DNA of 12,456 bases from an uncultured Pseudomonadota bacterium (lineage in GTDB: Bacteria > Pseudomonadota > Gammaproteobacteria > Burkholderiales > Burkholderiaceae): positions 1 to 12,456 of the forward strand of contig CAMLIZ010000137.1 in the NCBI GenBank assembly GCA_946480245.1, given 5' to 3'. The notes beneath the pieces were generated by a model. The model searched no databases. It saw only the letters and a program-made list of their open reading frames with translations, and was not told the DNA's origin. A program made the position numbers and the translations under genes. Each line of letters opens with the position of its first letter. Position 1 is the first letter of the stretch. Positions 1 to 7,063 of this stretch are shown here, one piece after another.

Positions 1-1737
1 GGCGTGACGGTGCTGATCTACGAGCAGACCTGCGCCGCCGAAAAGCGCCGCCGCCGCAAGAAGGGCGAGATGGTCGATCCTGCACGGCGCCTGTTCATCA
101 ACGAGGCAGTGTGCGAAGGCTGCGGAGATTGCTCGGTGCAGAGCAACTGCGTGGCGGTGCTGCCGCACGAAACCGATCTCGGCCGCAAGCGCAAGATCGA
201 CCAGAGCAGCTGCAACAAGGACTACTCCTGCGCCAAGGGCTTCTGCCCCAGCTTCGTGGGCGTGCTCGGCGGGCAGCTGCGCAAGAAGGCCGGCGCGCTG
301 GCCTCGAACGCGGGCGACTTCATGCAACGCGTGGACGCACTGCCGCAGCCCGCCGCACACGCCTGGACCGGCCCCTACGACCTGCTGGTCACCGGCGTCG
401 GCGGCACCGGCGTGGTCACGGTGGGCGCACTGATCACGATGGCGGCGCACCTGGAGGGCAAAGCGGCAAGCGTGCTCGACTTCATGGGCTTCGCGCAAAA
501 GGGCGGCTCGGTGCTGAGCTTCGTGCGCTTGGCCGACGTGCCCTCCCGCCTGAACCAGGTGCGCATCGACACGCAACAGGCCGACGCGCTGCTCGCCTGC
601 GACCTGGTGGTGGGCGCCGGCGCCGACGCGCTGCAGACCGTGCGCCACGGCCGCACGCGCGTCCTCGCCAACACGCACGAGGTACCGGTGGCCGAGAGCC
701 TGCACAACCCGGATGCCAGCCTGAAGGTGCCGCAGCTGCTCGAGAAGCTGCGCTTCGCGGCTGGCGAGGAACAGGTGCAGACGCTGGACGCGCAGGCGCT
801 GGCCGAGGCGTTCCTCGGCGACTCGATCGTGTCCAACATCCTGGCGCTCGGCTACGCCTGGCAGCGCGGGCTGGTGCCGGTGAGCCTGGCCGCGCTGCTG
901 CGCGCGATCGAGCTCAACAACGTCGCGGTGCAGAACAACAAGCTCGCGTTCTCGCTCGGCCGGCTGGCGGCTGCCGACCCGGCCGCCGTAAAGAAGCTGC
1001 TCCAGCCCGAGCCCCAGGCGCCGGCCGCGGCCGAGACGCTGGACGTGCTGATCGCGCGCGGCGTCGGCCATCTCACCGCCTACCAGAACGCCGCGTATGC
1101 GCAGCGCTATGCCAACCTGGTGAACCAGGTGCGGGTGCGCGAGATGCAGGTGGGCGCAGACCCTGCGCTGCCCTTCACGAGCGCGGTGGCGCGCAGCCTG
1201 CTGAAGCTGATGGCCTACAAGGACGAGTACGAGGTGGCGCGGCTGTACACCGACGGTGCGTTCCGGCAGGCGCTGCAGCAGCAGTTCGAAGGCGACCTGC
1301 GCCTGGAGTTCTACATGGCGCCGCCCGTGCTCAGCCGCGCGCGCAACGGCCAGGCACCGAAGAAGGTGCGCCTGGGCGGCTGGATGCTGCCGGCGATGCG
1401 CCTGCTGGCCCGCGCCCGCGTGCTGCGCGGCAGCGTGCTCGACATCTTCGGCAAGACCGAGGAGCGCCGCATGGAGCGGGCACTCGTCACGCGCTACATC
1501 GAGCGCGTCGAGTCGCTGCTGCCGGCGCTGACACCAGAGCGCCTGCGCGTGGCCACCGAGATCGCCGCGCTGCCGCTGACGATGCGCGGCTTCGGCCACG
1601 TGAAGATTGCCAACGTCGCGCTGGCCCGCGCGCGCGAGGCCGAGCTGCTGCACCGCTTCGACCCCGCCACCTACGGGCGGCCGGCGGCCAGCGCAACGCC
1701 GGGGCAGATCCGCGGCATCCGGGTCACCGCGGCCTGA
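1..1737 (+). CDS. Indolepyruvate ferredoxin oxidoreductase, fused type, C-terminal part (5' end outside window)
   Basis: The enzyme oxidatively decarboxylates aryl-pyruvates such as indolepyruvate to aryl-acetyl-CoA in the cytoplasm, using thiamine diphosphate and Fe-S clusters, during aromatic amino acid breakdown. The frame is open at base 1, so the start and the N-terminal TPP-binding part lie outside. Visible in order: the conserved family stretch QTCAAEKRRRRKKG near bases 25-66; a CxxCxxC cluster motif plus a further Cys at bases 112-150, then a second Cys group (CNKDYSCAKGFC) at about 211-246, together fitting 4Fe-4S ligands; a gamma-type 2-oxoacid oxidoreductase domain beginning at GVGGTGVVTVG (about 391-423) and running to about 960; and a C-terminal DUF6537-like domain from about 1075 to the stop. 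This order matches the long single-chain IorA/IorB fusions of aerobic proteobacteria, usually near 1,150-1,200 residues, so about half is present. The stop lies in the loop of a strong hairpin, and the next gene converges on it. Confidence 0.93.
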   Translation, partial: GVTVLIYEQTCAAEKRRRRKKGEMVDPARRLFINEAVCEGCGDCSVQSNCVAVLPHETDLGRKRKIDQSSCNKDYSCAKGFCPSFVGVLGGQLRKKAGALASNAGDFMQRVDALPQPAAHAWTGPYDLLVTGVGGTGVVTVGALITMAAHLEGKAASVLDFMGFAQKGGSVLSFVRLADVPSRLNQVRIDTQQADALLACDLVVGAGADALQTVRHGRTRVLANTHEVPVAESLHNPDASLKVPQLLEKLRFAAGEEQVQTLDAQALAEAFLGDSIVSNILALGYAWQRGLVPVSLAALLRAIELNNVAVQNNKLAFSLGRLAAADPAAVKKLLQPEPQAPAAAETLDVLIARGVGHLTAYQNAAYAQRYANLVNQVRVREMQVGADPALPFTSAVARSLLKLMAYKDEYEVARLYTDGAFRQALQQQFEGDLRLEFYMAPPVLSRARNGQAPKKVRLGGWMLPAMRLLARARVLRGSVLDIFGKTEERRMERALVTRYIERVESLLPALTPERLRVATEIAALPLTMRGFGHVKIANVALARAREAELLHRFDPATYGRPAASATPGQIRGIRVTAA

Positions 1738-1751
1738 GGCGCGCGGTGACC
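1722..1751. terminator. Hairpin in convergent gap, terminator-like without T tract
   Basis: GGTCACCGCG (1722-1731) and CGCGGTGACC (1742-1751) are perfect 10-base inverted arms. Inside them GCC and GGC can also pair around TGA, so the stem reaches about 13 pairs with one unpaired G at 1741. The TGA in the loop is the stop codon of the indolepyruvate oxidoreductase gene. It sits where transcripts from the left gene and the minus-strand phosphoesterase gene meet, and so could act in either direction. There is no run of T on either side, so classic Rho-independent termination is doubtful. It may instead protect 3' ends or slow polymerase. Confidence 0.45.
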
Positions 1752-1758
1752 GGCCCGA

Positions 1759-3468
1759 TCAGTTGCTGCTCAGGTCGAGCGCGCTGGTCAGATCGCCCAT
1801 CGCGGTGCCACCGTTGGCCTTGAGCGCGTCGTCGCGCGTCTTCAGGCCGGCCAGCGTGTCCAGCCCGAAGCGGCGCGTGATCAAGCGCAGGATCGACGCC
1901 GTGTCGTACTGCGTGTGGTCCACGGTGCCCTTCTTCGCGAACGGCGAGATGATGATCGCCGGGATGCGCGTGCCCGGACCGAGCTTGTCGGCCTTGGGCG
2001 GCGCCACGTGGTCCCACACGCCGCCGAACTCGTCGTAGGTGATCACGATCACCATGTTCTTCCACTGCGGGCTGGCCTGCAGCTGGCCGACCAGCTCGGC
2101 GATCTTCTGGTCGCCGTCGCTCAGGTTGGCGTAGCCCTCGTGCTGGTTGTACACGCCTTCGGGCTTGTAGAAGGCGACGGCGGGCAGCGTGCCGGCGGCC
2201 GCGTCGGCGACGAGGTCGTTGTAGTCCTTCAGGTGCGCCGTGCGGTCGGCCGCATGCGTCACCGGATCGAACTCGGCGTAGTAGTTGAAGGGCTGGTGAT
2301 GCGGCTGGAAGTCGACATTGGCCGTGGTGGCCACGCCATTGGCGTTGCCGGCGTAGATCACCTGGTGCGTGCTGCCCGGTGCCTGCGCCCCGTCGGTCAT
2401 GGCAGCGTTCCAGGAGCCGGCGTACCACTTCCAGCTCACGTTCTTGGCGCTCAAGAGGTCGCCGATGTTCTGCTGCGTCAACGGCGGCAGCGTCGTCGCC
2501 TTGCTGGGGTCGGCGTATTGCGCATCGGTGCCGTTGGTATCCAGAGGGAAATTGCCGCTGGGCTGGTAGGCCGGCTGCATGGTGTTGACGGCGTAGAACT
2601 TGCCATCGCCGAAGTAGTTGGCCGGGGTGAGGTTGCCCGACAGCACGAACTTCGGCGGGCCGTCCATCGCGGAGGCGGGGCTGGTCGCGGTGTTGACGGT
2701 GAGGTTGGCGGTGAAGTTGCCGTTGGCGTCCTTGTCCAGCGCCGAGATCGAGCCCTTGGCGGGCGAGGTGTCCGCGTTCGGATACTCCGGCGCGCAGGCG
2801 CAGACCAGGTACTGGTGGTTCAGGAACGAACCGCCGAATGCGCCTTCGAAGAAGTTGTCGGCCAGCACGTACTGCTGCGCCAGCTTGTAGATCGCCGAGC
2901 CGCTGTAGTCGAAGTGGCCCATCGTCAGGCCACCGGCGTCGGCCCACGCGGCGAACATGTCGTTCTTGCCGCCGTCGATCTGCATCTGGTTCTCGAAGAA
3001 CCGGTGGTACAGGTCGCGCGTGTTGGTGCCGAGGGTGAGCGTGGCATTCGCGCTTTGCTGGAACGCGGTCTCCACCGAGAACGGCTGGTTCGGCAAGCCG
3101 GCGCTCTGTGCCTGTGTCACCGTCACCGCCATGCCGGGCGCGGTGACGCCGCCCCAGGTCTGCGGCAGTGTGGCCAGCACGGTGCTGCCGTCACGGTCCT
3201 TCTGGGCGATGTAGGCGCTGGTGGGCTTGCCGTCGCTGCCCATCACCGTGCTCAGGCCGTTGGCGCCCGGGAAGTTGCCGAACAGGTTGTCGAAGGAGCG
3301 GTTCTCGGCGTAGATCACGACGATGTTCTGCACCTTCGACTGCAGGCCCTGGTCGACGCTGGTCGACGAGGTGCTGTCGCTGCCGCCGCAGGCGGCCAGC
3401 GCCGCGGCCGCCACCACGGTGAGTGCGAGTGCGCGGGCGCGCCTGGGGAGTCGGACGAGAGCGGTCAT
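1759..3468 (-). CDS. Exported phosphoesterase / acid phosphatase (AcpA-like, PF04185 family), putative lipoprotein
   Basis: Members of this family (acid phosphatases and bacterial phospholipases C) hydrolyse phosphate esters outside the cytoplasm. The 569-residue product has a basic N-terminus, a hydrophobic stretch and the lipobox LAAC with Cys27, followed by a Gly/Ser/Thr-rich linker, so it is probably a lipid-anchored export. Family hallmarks are VVIYAENRSFDNLFG (about residues 50-64), where Glu55-Asn56 fits the metal-binding start of the phosphoesterase fold, and ITYDEFGGVWDHVAPP near residues 476-491, another conserved metal/active-site segment. IPAIIISPFAKKG and the closing DTASILRLI region are also typical. 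The ATG at 3468 was chosen over one 13 codons upstream because it places the basic n-region and lipobox correctly; neither start has a clear Shine-Dalgarno. Phosphatase versus phospholipase activity cannot be decided here. The acid phosphatase call is favoured because of the AEN (not MEN) motif and the YDEFGG motif. Confidence 0.88.
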   Translation of the reverse strand: MTALVRLPRRARALALTVVAAAALAACGGSDSTSSTSVDQGLQSKVQNIVVIYAENRSFDNLFGNFPGANGLSTVMGSDGKPTSAYIAQKDRDGSTVLATLPQTWGGVTAPGMAVTVTQAQSAGLPNQPFSVETAFQQSANATLTLGTNTRDLYHRFFENQMQIDGGKNDMFAAWADAGGLTMGHFDYSGSAIYKLAQQYVLADNFFEGAFGGSFLNHQYLVCACAPEYPNADTSPAKGSISALDKDANGNFTANLTVNTATSPASAMDGPPKFVLSGNLTPANYFGDGKFYAVNTMQPAYQPSGNFPLDTNGTDAQYADPSKATTLPPLTQQNIGDLLSAKNVSWKWYAGSWNAAMTDGAQAPGSTHQVIYAGNANGVATTANVDFQPHHQPFNYYAEFDPVTHAADRTAHLKDYNDLVADAAAGTLPAVAFYKPEGVYNQHEGYANLSDGDQKIAELVGQLQASPQWKNMVIVITYDEFGGVWDHVAPPKADKLGPGTRIPAIIISPFAKKGTVDHTQYDTASILRLITRRFGLDTLAGLKTRDDALKANGGTAMGDLTSALDLSSN

Positions 3469-3588
3469 GGGATGGGGGGTTGTAGGTGAGCGGATCGAAG
3501 AGCGCATCCTGGCAGCCGGCGATGACGCTCGCGTGACGGCATGCCGCTGTCATACGCGCGACCCGACGTGCCGCTACGCTGACCTGCG
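3469..3588. promoter_or_regulatory. Divergent promoter region between phosphoesterase and di-haem peroxidase genes
   Basis: These 120 bases separate two genes transcribed away from each other, so they must hold both promoters unless these lie further out. No convincing -35/-10 pair or Shine-Dalgarno was found for either gene. TACGCT at 3574-3579 could be a weak -10 for the peroxidase gene and would leave almost no leader. A perfect 8-base palindrome GGCATGCC (3538-3545) is flanked by TGAC and GTCA (3534-3537 and 3549-3552), an imperfect dyad that might bind a regulator. Confidence 0.3.
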
Positions 3589-4884
3589 ATGCGTTTGCTC
3601 TCCCTGCTCTTGCGCGTGCCGCGCGTTGCCGCCGCCCTGGTCTCGATCGCGAGCTGTGTGGCCTGGGCTGCACCGCCCGGCGCCGACTCGTTCTACGGCA
3701 CGTCCTTCGAGCGCCGGCCGGACGTGCCCGAACTCACCGCCCTGGGTCGCAGCCTGTTCTTCGAGCGGCAGTTGTCGGCCTCGGGCCGCATGGCCTGCGC
3801 GAGCTGCCATGACCCGCGGCATGCATTCGGCCCACCGAACGCACTCGCCGTGCAGCGCGGCGGCGCCCGCGGCTCGTCGCCGGGGCTGCGCGCCGTGCCC
3901 TCGCTGATGTACCGCTCGTTCACACCGGCGTTCGATGCGCACTTCCGCGAGGCCGACGGCAACGACGCGGAAGACCTCGGCCCCAGCGGCGGTTTCGACT
4001 GGGATGGCCGCGCGGCCTCGGCGCACGAGCAGGCAGCGGGCCCGCTGCTGTCGCCGTTCGAGATGGGCAATGCCGATGCGGCGGCGGTCGTCGCGCGCTT
4101 GCGCGCCTCGCGCTCGGCCGCCGCATTTCGCGCGGCGTTCGGCCCGCACGCGCTCGACGACGAGGCACGGGCCTGGAAAGGCCTGCTGTGGGCGCTGGAG
4201 GTGTTTCAGCAGGACCCGGCCACCTTCTCGCCCTTCAGCAGCCTGTACGACGAGGTCCTGCGCGGCCGCGCCCAGCTGAGCGCAGCGCAACGCCGCGGCC
4301 TGCAGGCCTTCGACGACCCGCAGCGAGGCAACTGCGCGTCCTGCCATCCGAGCGGGCGGGTGCACGGCGGCTTTCCGCTGTTCACCGACTTCGGGCTGAT
4401 CGCGCTCGGCGTGCCGCGCAACAAGCGCATTGCACGGAATGCCAACCCGGCGTTCTTCGATCTCGGCCTGGCCGGCCCGCTGCGCACCGACGCCGCGGCG
4501 CGCGCACCGGACGCCTGCGGCCGCTTCAAGGCGCCCTCGCTGCGCAACGTGGCCACGCGCTCGGTGTTCTTCCACAACGGCGTGTTCACCCGGCTGGCAG
4601 ATGCGGTGCGCTTCTACGCCCAGCGTGATCTGCAGCCGCAGCGCTACTACGGGCGCGACGCGCAGGGCCGGCCGCGGGCGCCAAACGATCTGCCTGAGCA
4701 GTGCCGCGACGCCGTGCACCGCGAGGCGCCGTTCGGTGCGCGCGCCGACGGCCGGCCAGCGCTCACCGAGACCGAGGTGCGCGACATCGTCGCGTTCCTG
4801 CGTACGCTGACCGACGGCTATCGACCGCCGACGCTCACGCCGGGCCCAGCGCCTTCGGCGCGCGCTTCTCGTACCAATGGGTGA
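3589..4884 (+). CDS. Di-haem cytochrome c peroxidase-like protein (CcpA/MauG family)
   Basis: This family of periplasmic proteins with two covalently bound c-type haems reduces hydrogen peroxide or, in MauG-like members, oxidises other substrates. The 431-residue product has a basic, hydrophobic leader. Cleavage by signal peptidase I after AWA (about residue 27) or lipid attachment at Cys23 in IASC are both possible. The two haem-binding motifs are CASCH at residues 70-74 and CASCH at 249-253. Their spacing, and the surrounding LFFERQLSASGRMACASCH, CHDPRHAFG, LRNVATRSVFFHNGVF and ETEVRDIVAFLRTL segments, are typical of the family. The start follows a region without an obvious ribosome-binding site, and ATG is chosen because the signal sequence begins there. 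The last 50 bases overlap the 3' end of the opposing RES toxin gene, so the extreme C-terminal tail after RTLTDGYRPP is dispensable-looking sequence. The physiological substrate is unknown. Confidence 0.9.
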   Translation: MRLLSLLLRVPRVAAALVSIASCVAWAAPPGADSFYGTSFERRPDVPELTALGRSLFFERQLSASGRMACASCHDPRHAFGPPNALAVQRGGARGSSPGLRAVPSLMYRSFTPAFDAHFREADGNDAEDLGPSGGFDWDGRAASAHEQAAGPLLSPFEMGNADAAAVVARLRASRSAAAFRAAFGPHALDDEARAWKGLLWALEVFQQDPATFSPFSSLYDEVLRGRAQLSAAQRRGLQAFDDPQRGNCASCHPSGRVHGGFPLFTDFGLIALGVPRNKRIARNANPAFFDLGLAGPLRTDAAARAPDACGRFKAPSLRNVATRSVFFHNGVFTRLADAVRFYAQRDLQPQRYYGRDAQGRPRAPNDLPEQCRDAVHREAPFGARADGRPALTETEVRDIVAFLRTLTDGYRPPTLTPGPAPSARASRTNG

Positions 4885-5545
4885 TGCGCTGGCCGTCCCA
4901 ATGCAGCGCGATGTGGCTGCTCTGGCGCGCTGACTTGAGCGCGCGTGGACGGAACACGCCGGCACACAGGCCGCCTTCATGGCGCACGCTGTGGAACAGC
5001 ACGCCCCAGCTGCCCTCGGCGCGCAAGCTTCGCCCCAGCGCCTGCGACGCACCGTAGTGGTCCGGGTCGTAGATGTCGGGCGCGCTCTTGCGCAGCGGGC
5101 GCAGGTCATGCAGAGGCGCGTCGAGGTCGGCCACGATCATGCGCAGGTCCACGTCGAGTGCGGCCTCATGCGTGCGCGCGAGGAACAGGCCGCGGTGGTG
5201 GCTGACCTCGGCGATGGCGGTGTCACGGTCGTCCGCCGCGTAGTACACGCCGTAGCTGCCGTCGGAAAAGCGTGAGCCCTCGGGATTCAGGTGCGTGAAG
5301 GCGGCCATGATCGGCGTGGTGCCCGGGCCGCTGACGCGCTCGTGCGGCGCCACCAGCGGCAGCTGGCCGATCTCGTCACGGATGCGCGGGTTCGCGAAGG
5401 CCTCCACCGCGAACGCCACCTCCAGGTCCGCCGGGTCGGCGATGGCGTCGTACAGGCCCACGGTGGGATAGCGCGACGGAATCAGCCGATAGCAGGGGCG
5501 CCAGACGACCGGATGAACAGCGACCTTGCGCCCCGCCGCCGTCAA
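4835..5545 (-). CDS. RES-domain toxin, NAD+ phosphorylase/hydrolase of a type II toxin-antitoxin pair
   Basis: RES toxins of the RES/Xre (MbcT-like) class deplete cellular NAD+ and stop growth unless bound by their antitoxin. The product is 236 residues, normal for the family. Segments typical of the long proteobacterial RES group are visible: YRLIPSRYPTVGLYD at 19-33, SGPGTTPIMAAFTHLNPEGSR at 72-92 and FSDGSYGVYYAADDRDTAIAE at 93-113. The likely name-giving residues are Arg92, Glu113 and Ser186 (in GVLFHSVRHEGG), assigned by eye. The frame stays open upstream to an ATG at 5791, but that extension lies in an alternative frame of the antitoxin gene and lacks family similarity. The best start is TTG at 5545, whose bases overlap the antitoxin stop (TTGA); there is no ATG or GTG before residue 80. 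This predicts translational coupling. The gene ends inside the opposing peroxidase gene. Confidence 0.88.
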   Translation of the reverse strand: MTAAGRKVAVHPVVWRPCYRLIPSRYPTVGLYDAIADPADLEVAFAVEAFANPRIRDEIGQLPLVAPHERVSGPGTTPIMAAFTHLNPEGSRFSDGSYGVYYAADDRDTAIAEVSHHRGLFLARTHEAALDVDLRMIVADLDAPLHDLRPLRKSAPDIYDPDHYGASQALGRSLRAEGSWGVLFHSVRHEGGLCAGVFRPRALKSARQSSHIALHWDGQRITHWYEKRAPKALGPA

Positions 5546-5955
5546 GCCTTGCCCCCGCGCTGCGCGTCGAGGTACTGGCGCACGACGAACAGGTCGGACA
5601 CCTGGCCGCCCAGCATGCGCTCCAGCGCCGGGCGGCCGCCGAACAGCGGCGCGTCGTTGGGCTTGCGCACCCAGGCGTTGGCCCGCTCGGGCAGCGGCAG
5701 CAGGATCTGCAAGGCCGCATAGATGCCGAACAGGTGCGACAGGCGCTCGAGCACATGGCGATCGAGCGGGCCCACCTTGCCCTGCTTCCACTGGTACAGC
5801 GTGGTGCGGCCCACGCCCAGCAAGGTGGCCTGCTCCGCCGCGGAAAGCTCCCAGGCCTCGGCCAGGCGCCAGAACACGCGCAGCGCGGCGGCTGCAGCCG
5901 CCGGCGAGCCGAGGTCGACATGGGGGTGTTCAGGAGCACGCAATGCAGCAGACAT
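5542..5955 (-). CDS. Xre/MbcA/ParS-family antitoxin of the RES/Xre toxin-antitoxin pair
   Basis: The antitoxin neutralises the RES toxin by direct binding and normally represses its own operon. The 137-residue product has an N-terminal helix-turn-helix region (about residues 27-75, with LSAAEQATLLGVGRTTLYQW as the likely HTH core). A C-terminal DUF2384/MbcA-ParS toxin-binding domain (about 78-133) is recognised by NAWVRKPNDAPLFGGRPALERML. Antitoxin first, toxin second with a 4-base overlap is the usual order for this class. There is no Shine-Dalgarno before the ATG at 5955. A sigma70-like promoter instead puts the transcription start at about this ATG, which suggests leaderless translation. 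A palindrome over the -35 box is a good candidate for the autoregulatory operator. Confidence 0.9.
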   Translation of the reverse strand: MSAALRAPEHPHVDLGSPAAAAAALRVFWRLAEAWELSAAEQATLLGVGRTTLYQWKQGKVGPLDRHVLERLSHLFGIYAALQILLPLPERANAWVRKPNDAPLFGGRPALERMLGGQVSDLFVVRQYLDAQRGGKA

Positions 5956-5961
5956 GCCGGC

Positions 5962-5990
5962 AGTCTAGTTCGTCGCCGCACATATTTCAA
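5962..5990 (-). promoter_or_regulatory. Sigma70-like promoter of the antitoxin-toxin operon
   Basis: Reading the minus strand, TTGAAA (5990-5985) and TAGACT (5967-5962) are separated by exactly 17 bases and resemble the -35 and -10 consensus (TTGACA, TATAAT). Only six bases lie between the -10 and the antitoxin ATG, so transcription should begin at about the A of the ATG. This explains the absence of a ribosome-binding site. Seen directly: motifs and spacing. Inferred: promoter activity and leaderless mRNA. Confidence 0.6.
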
Positions 5991-5997
5991 GAATGTG
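5979..5997. promoter_or_regulatory. Palindromic operator candidate for the antitoxin
   Basis: The plus strand reads CACATATTTCAAGAATGTG, a 19-base dyad in which seven of nine base pairs match around a central C (CACAT/ATGTG outer arms, TT/AA inner). It covers the whole -35 box of the toxin-antitoxin promoter, a position where a bound repressor would exclude RNA polymerase. The Xre-type antitoxin encoded just downstream is the obvious candidate ligand. Confidence 0.5.
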
Positions 5998-6023
5998 TTC
6001 GCTGACGAACCAGCGATACGCGG

Positions 6024-6995
6024 TCAACGGAGGCCCTCGTGGAACGCGCGGGCAAAGGCCAGCGGCGCCTGCGGCACGCCGCTGCAGGCAGCCGATGCGC
6101 CAGGCTGCGGTGCCGCGCAAGGCGCATCCCGGTCCAGCGACCACCAGTGCAGGCCGCCCAGGCCATGCTCGCGCACCGCGCGGCCCAGCCACCGGGCATC
6201 GACGAGGGTGAATACGTTCTCCACCACGTCGTTGACGCCGATCATCGCGGTCAGCTCGATGTGATCCAGCGGCACCCGGTAGCGCGCATGCAGGTTCTCG
6301 GCTGCACGCAGCGCCGACCGTGCCATGTCGCAGCGCGGCCCTTGCGGCGTGCGCCGGAGCACGCAACGGCTTGCACGCGCCGCACCGTAGTCCATCACCA
6401 TCAGGTTGATGTACGGGTCTCGCACAGCATGGCGGCGCAGCGCTTGCAGCACGCGCTGACCGACGCGGTTGAGGCTGCGCGCACTGCCGTCGCTGGCCGC
6501 GAAGGTGGGCAGCGTGAAGCTGAAGCGCAGCGCCGGGTGGCGCGCTTGCGCGCGCGCGACCGAGCGCACGAGCGCGTCGATCGACGCATCGCTCTGGCCG
6601 GCCTCGATGTCGAAGTCGAAGCCGACCAGCTGCGGCGATGCGTAGCGCGCAATGAAGCGCTCCATGCCCTCGTCGCTGTCGCATACGAACTGCTGGCCCT
6701 GGCCGCCGGTGGAGACGATATAGCGCGCCCTCGCATCGACGAACGCTGCCACGTTGACGTGGGCAAAGCGGCCGGTGTCGATGCCCTCGCCCCAGCGTTC
6801 GTCGCCGCAGGTGCCGGTGGCGAAGGCCCAGGTGACGACGCCCTCGGGGTCGACCGGCCGTGCCGCGATGCGTTGCGTGGCGGCGTCGAAGGCCATCGGC
6901 ACGTGCTTGTACGGCCCCACCACGGGCGCGGCCCAGGCCGGCGCAGTGCATGCCAGCAGCACGCCCGCCCAGGCTGACTTGATCGATCTCTGCAT
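6024..6995 (-). CDS. Secreted glycoside hydrolase family 18 (chitinase-like) protein
   Basis: GH18 enzymes cleave beta-1,4 links in chitin or related N-acetylglucosamine polymers by substrate-assisted catalysis; some members only bind glycans. The 323-residue product begins with a typical export signal (cleavage probably near AWA, residue 22). The catalytic strand reads LVGFDFDIE, with Asp127, Asp129 and the proton-donor Glu131. The first Asp of the classic DxxDxDxE motif is Val124 here. LMVMDYGAA and GLGGLHWWSLDRDAPC match later GH18 strands. No carbohydrate-binding module is present. The ATG at 6995 is preferred because the signal peptide starts there, but it has no Shine-Dalgarno and lies 11 bases past the T tract of an intrinsic terminator. 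An in-frame GTG at 7040 would add 15 residues and lies just upstream of the hairpin. It follows the TonB receptor gene on the same strand, which suggests a shared role in glycan use. Confidence 0.82.
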   Translation of the reverse strand: MQRSIKSAWAGVLLACTAPAWAAPVVGPYKHVPMAFDAATQRIAARPVDPEGVVTWAFATGTCGDERWGEGIDTGRFAHVNVAAFVDARARYIVSTGGQGQQFVCDSDEGMERFIARYASPQLVGFDFDIEAGQSDASIDALVRSVARAQARHPALRFSFTLPTFAASDGSARSLNRVGQRVLQALRRHAVRDPYINLMVMDYGAARASRCVLRRTPQGPRCDMARSALRAAENLHARYRVPLDHIELTAMIGVNDVVENVFTLVDARWLGRAVREHGLGGLHWWSLDRDAPCAAPQPGASAACSGVPQAPLAFARAFHEGLR

Positions 6996-7005
6996 GGTTC
7001 GAATG

Positions 7006-7038
7006 AAAAAGGGCGACGCGGCCGAAGCCGTCGTCGCC
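7006..7038 (-). terminator. Intrinsic terminator after the TonB receptor gene
   Basis: On the minus strand GGCGACG (7038-7032), an unpaired A, CGGC, the loop TTCG, GCCG (7022-7019) and CGTCGCC (7018-7012) form an 11-pair stem with one bulge and a UUCG tetraloop, followed by C and TTTTT (7010-7006). This is a textbook Rho-independent terminator, directional for minus-strand transcripts since the other side has no T run. It begins 26 bases after the receptor stop codon and sits directly before the GH18 start. Confidence 0.87.
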
Positions 7039-7063
7039 ACCCCAGAGAGCGCAGCGGCCGCGG

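Noticed and set aside
1915..3489. A 524-codon plus-strand open frame opposite the phosphoesterase gene
   Set aside because: It is antisense to a gene with clear family motifs, and its composition (runs of Val, Gly, Arg, Ala) is typical of GC-rich shadow frames.
3574..5109. A 511-codon minus-strand open frame opposite the di-haem peroxidase gene
   Set aside because: The plus-strand frame has two CASCH haem motifs and a signal sequence, while the antisense frame is Arg/Ala-rich without motifs.
5546..5791. N-terminal extension of the RES toxin to the ATG at 5791
   Set aside because: It lies in an alternative frame of the antitoxin gene and is low-complexity. The family-like sequence begins only after the antitoxin stop.
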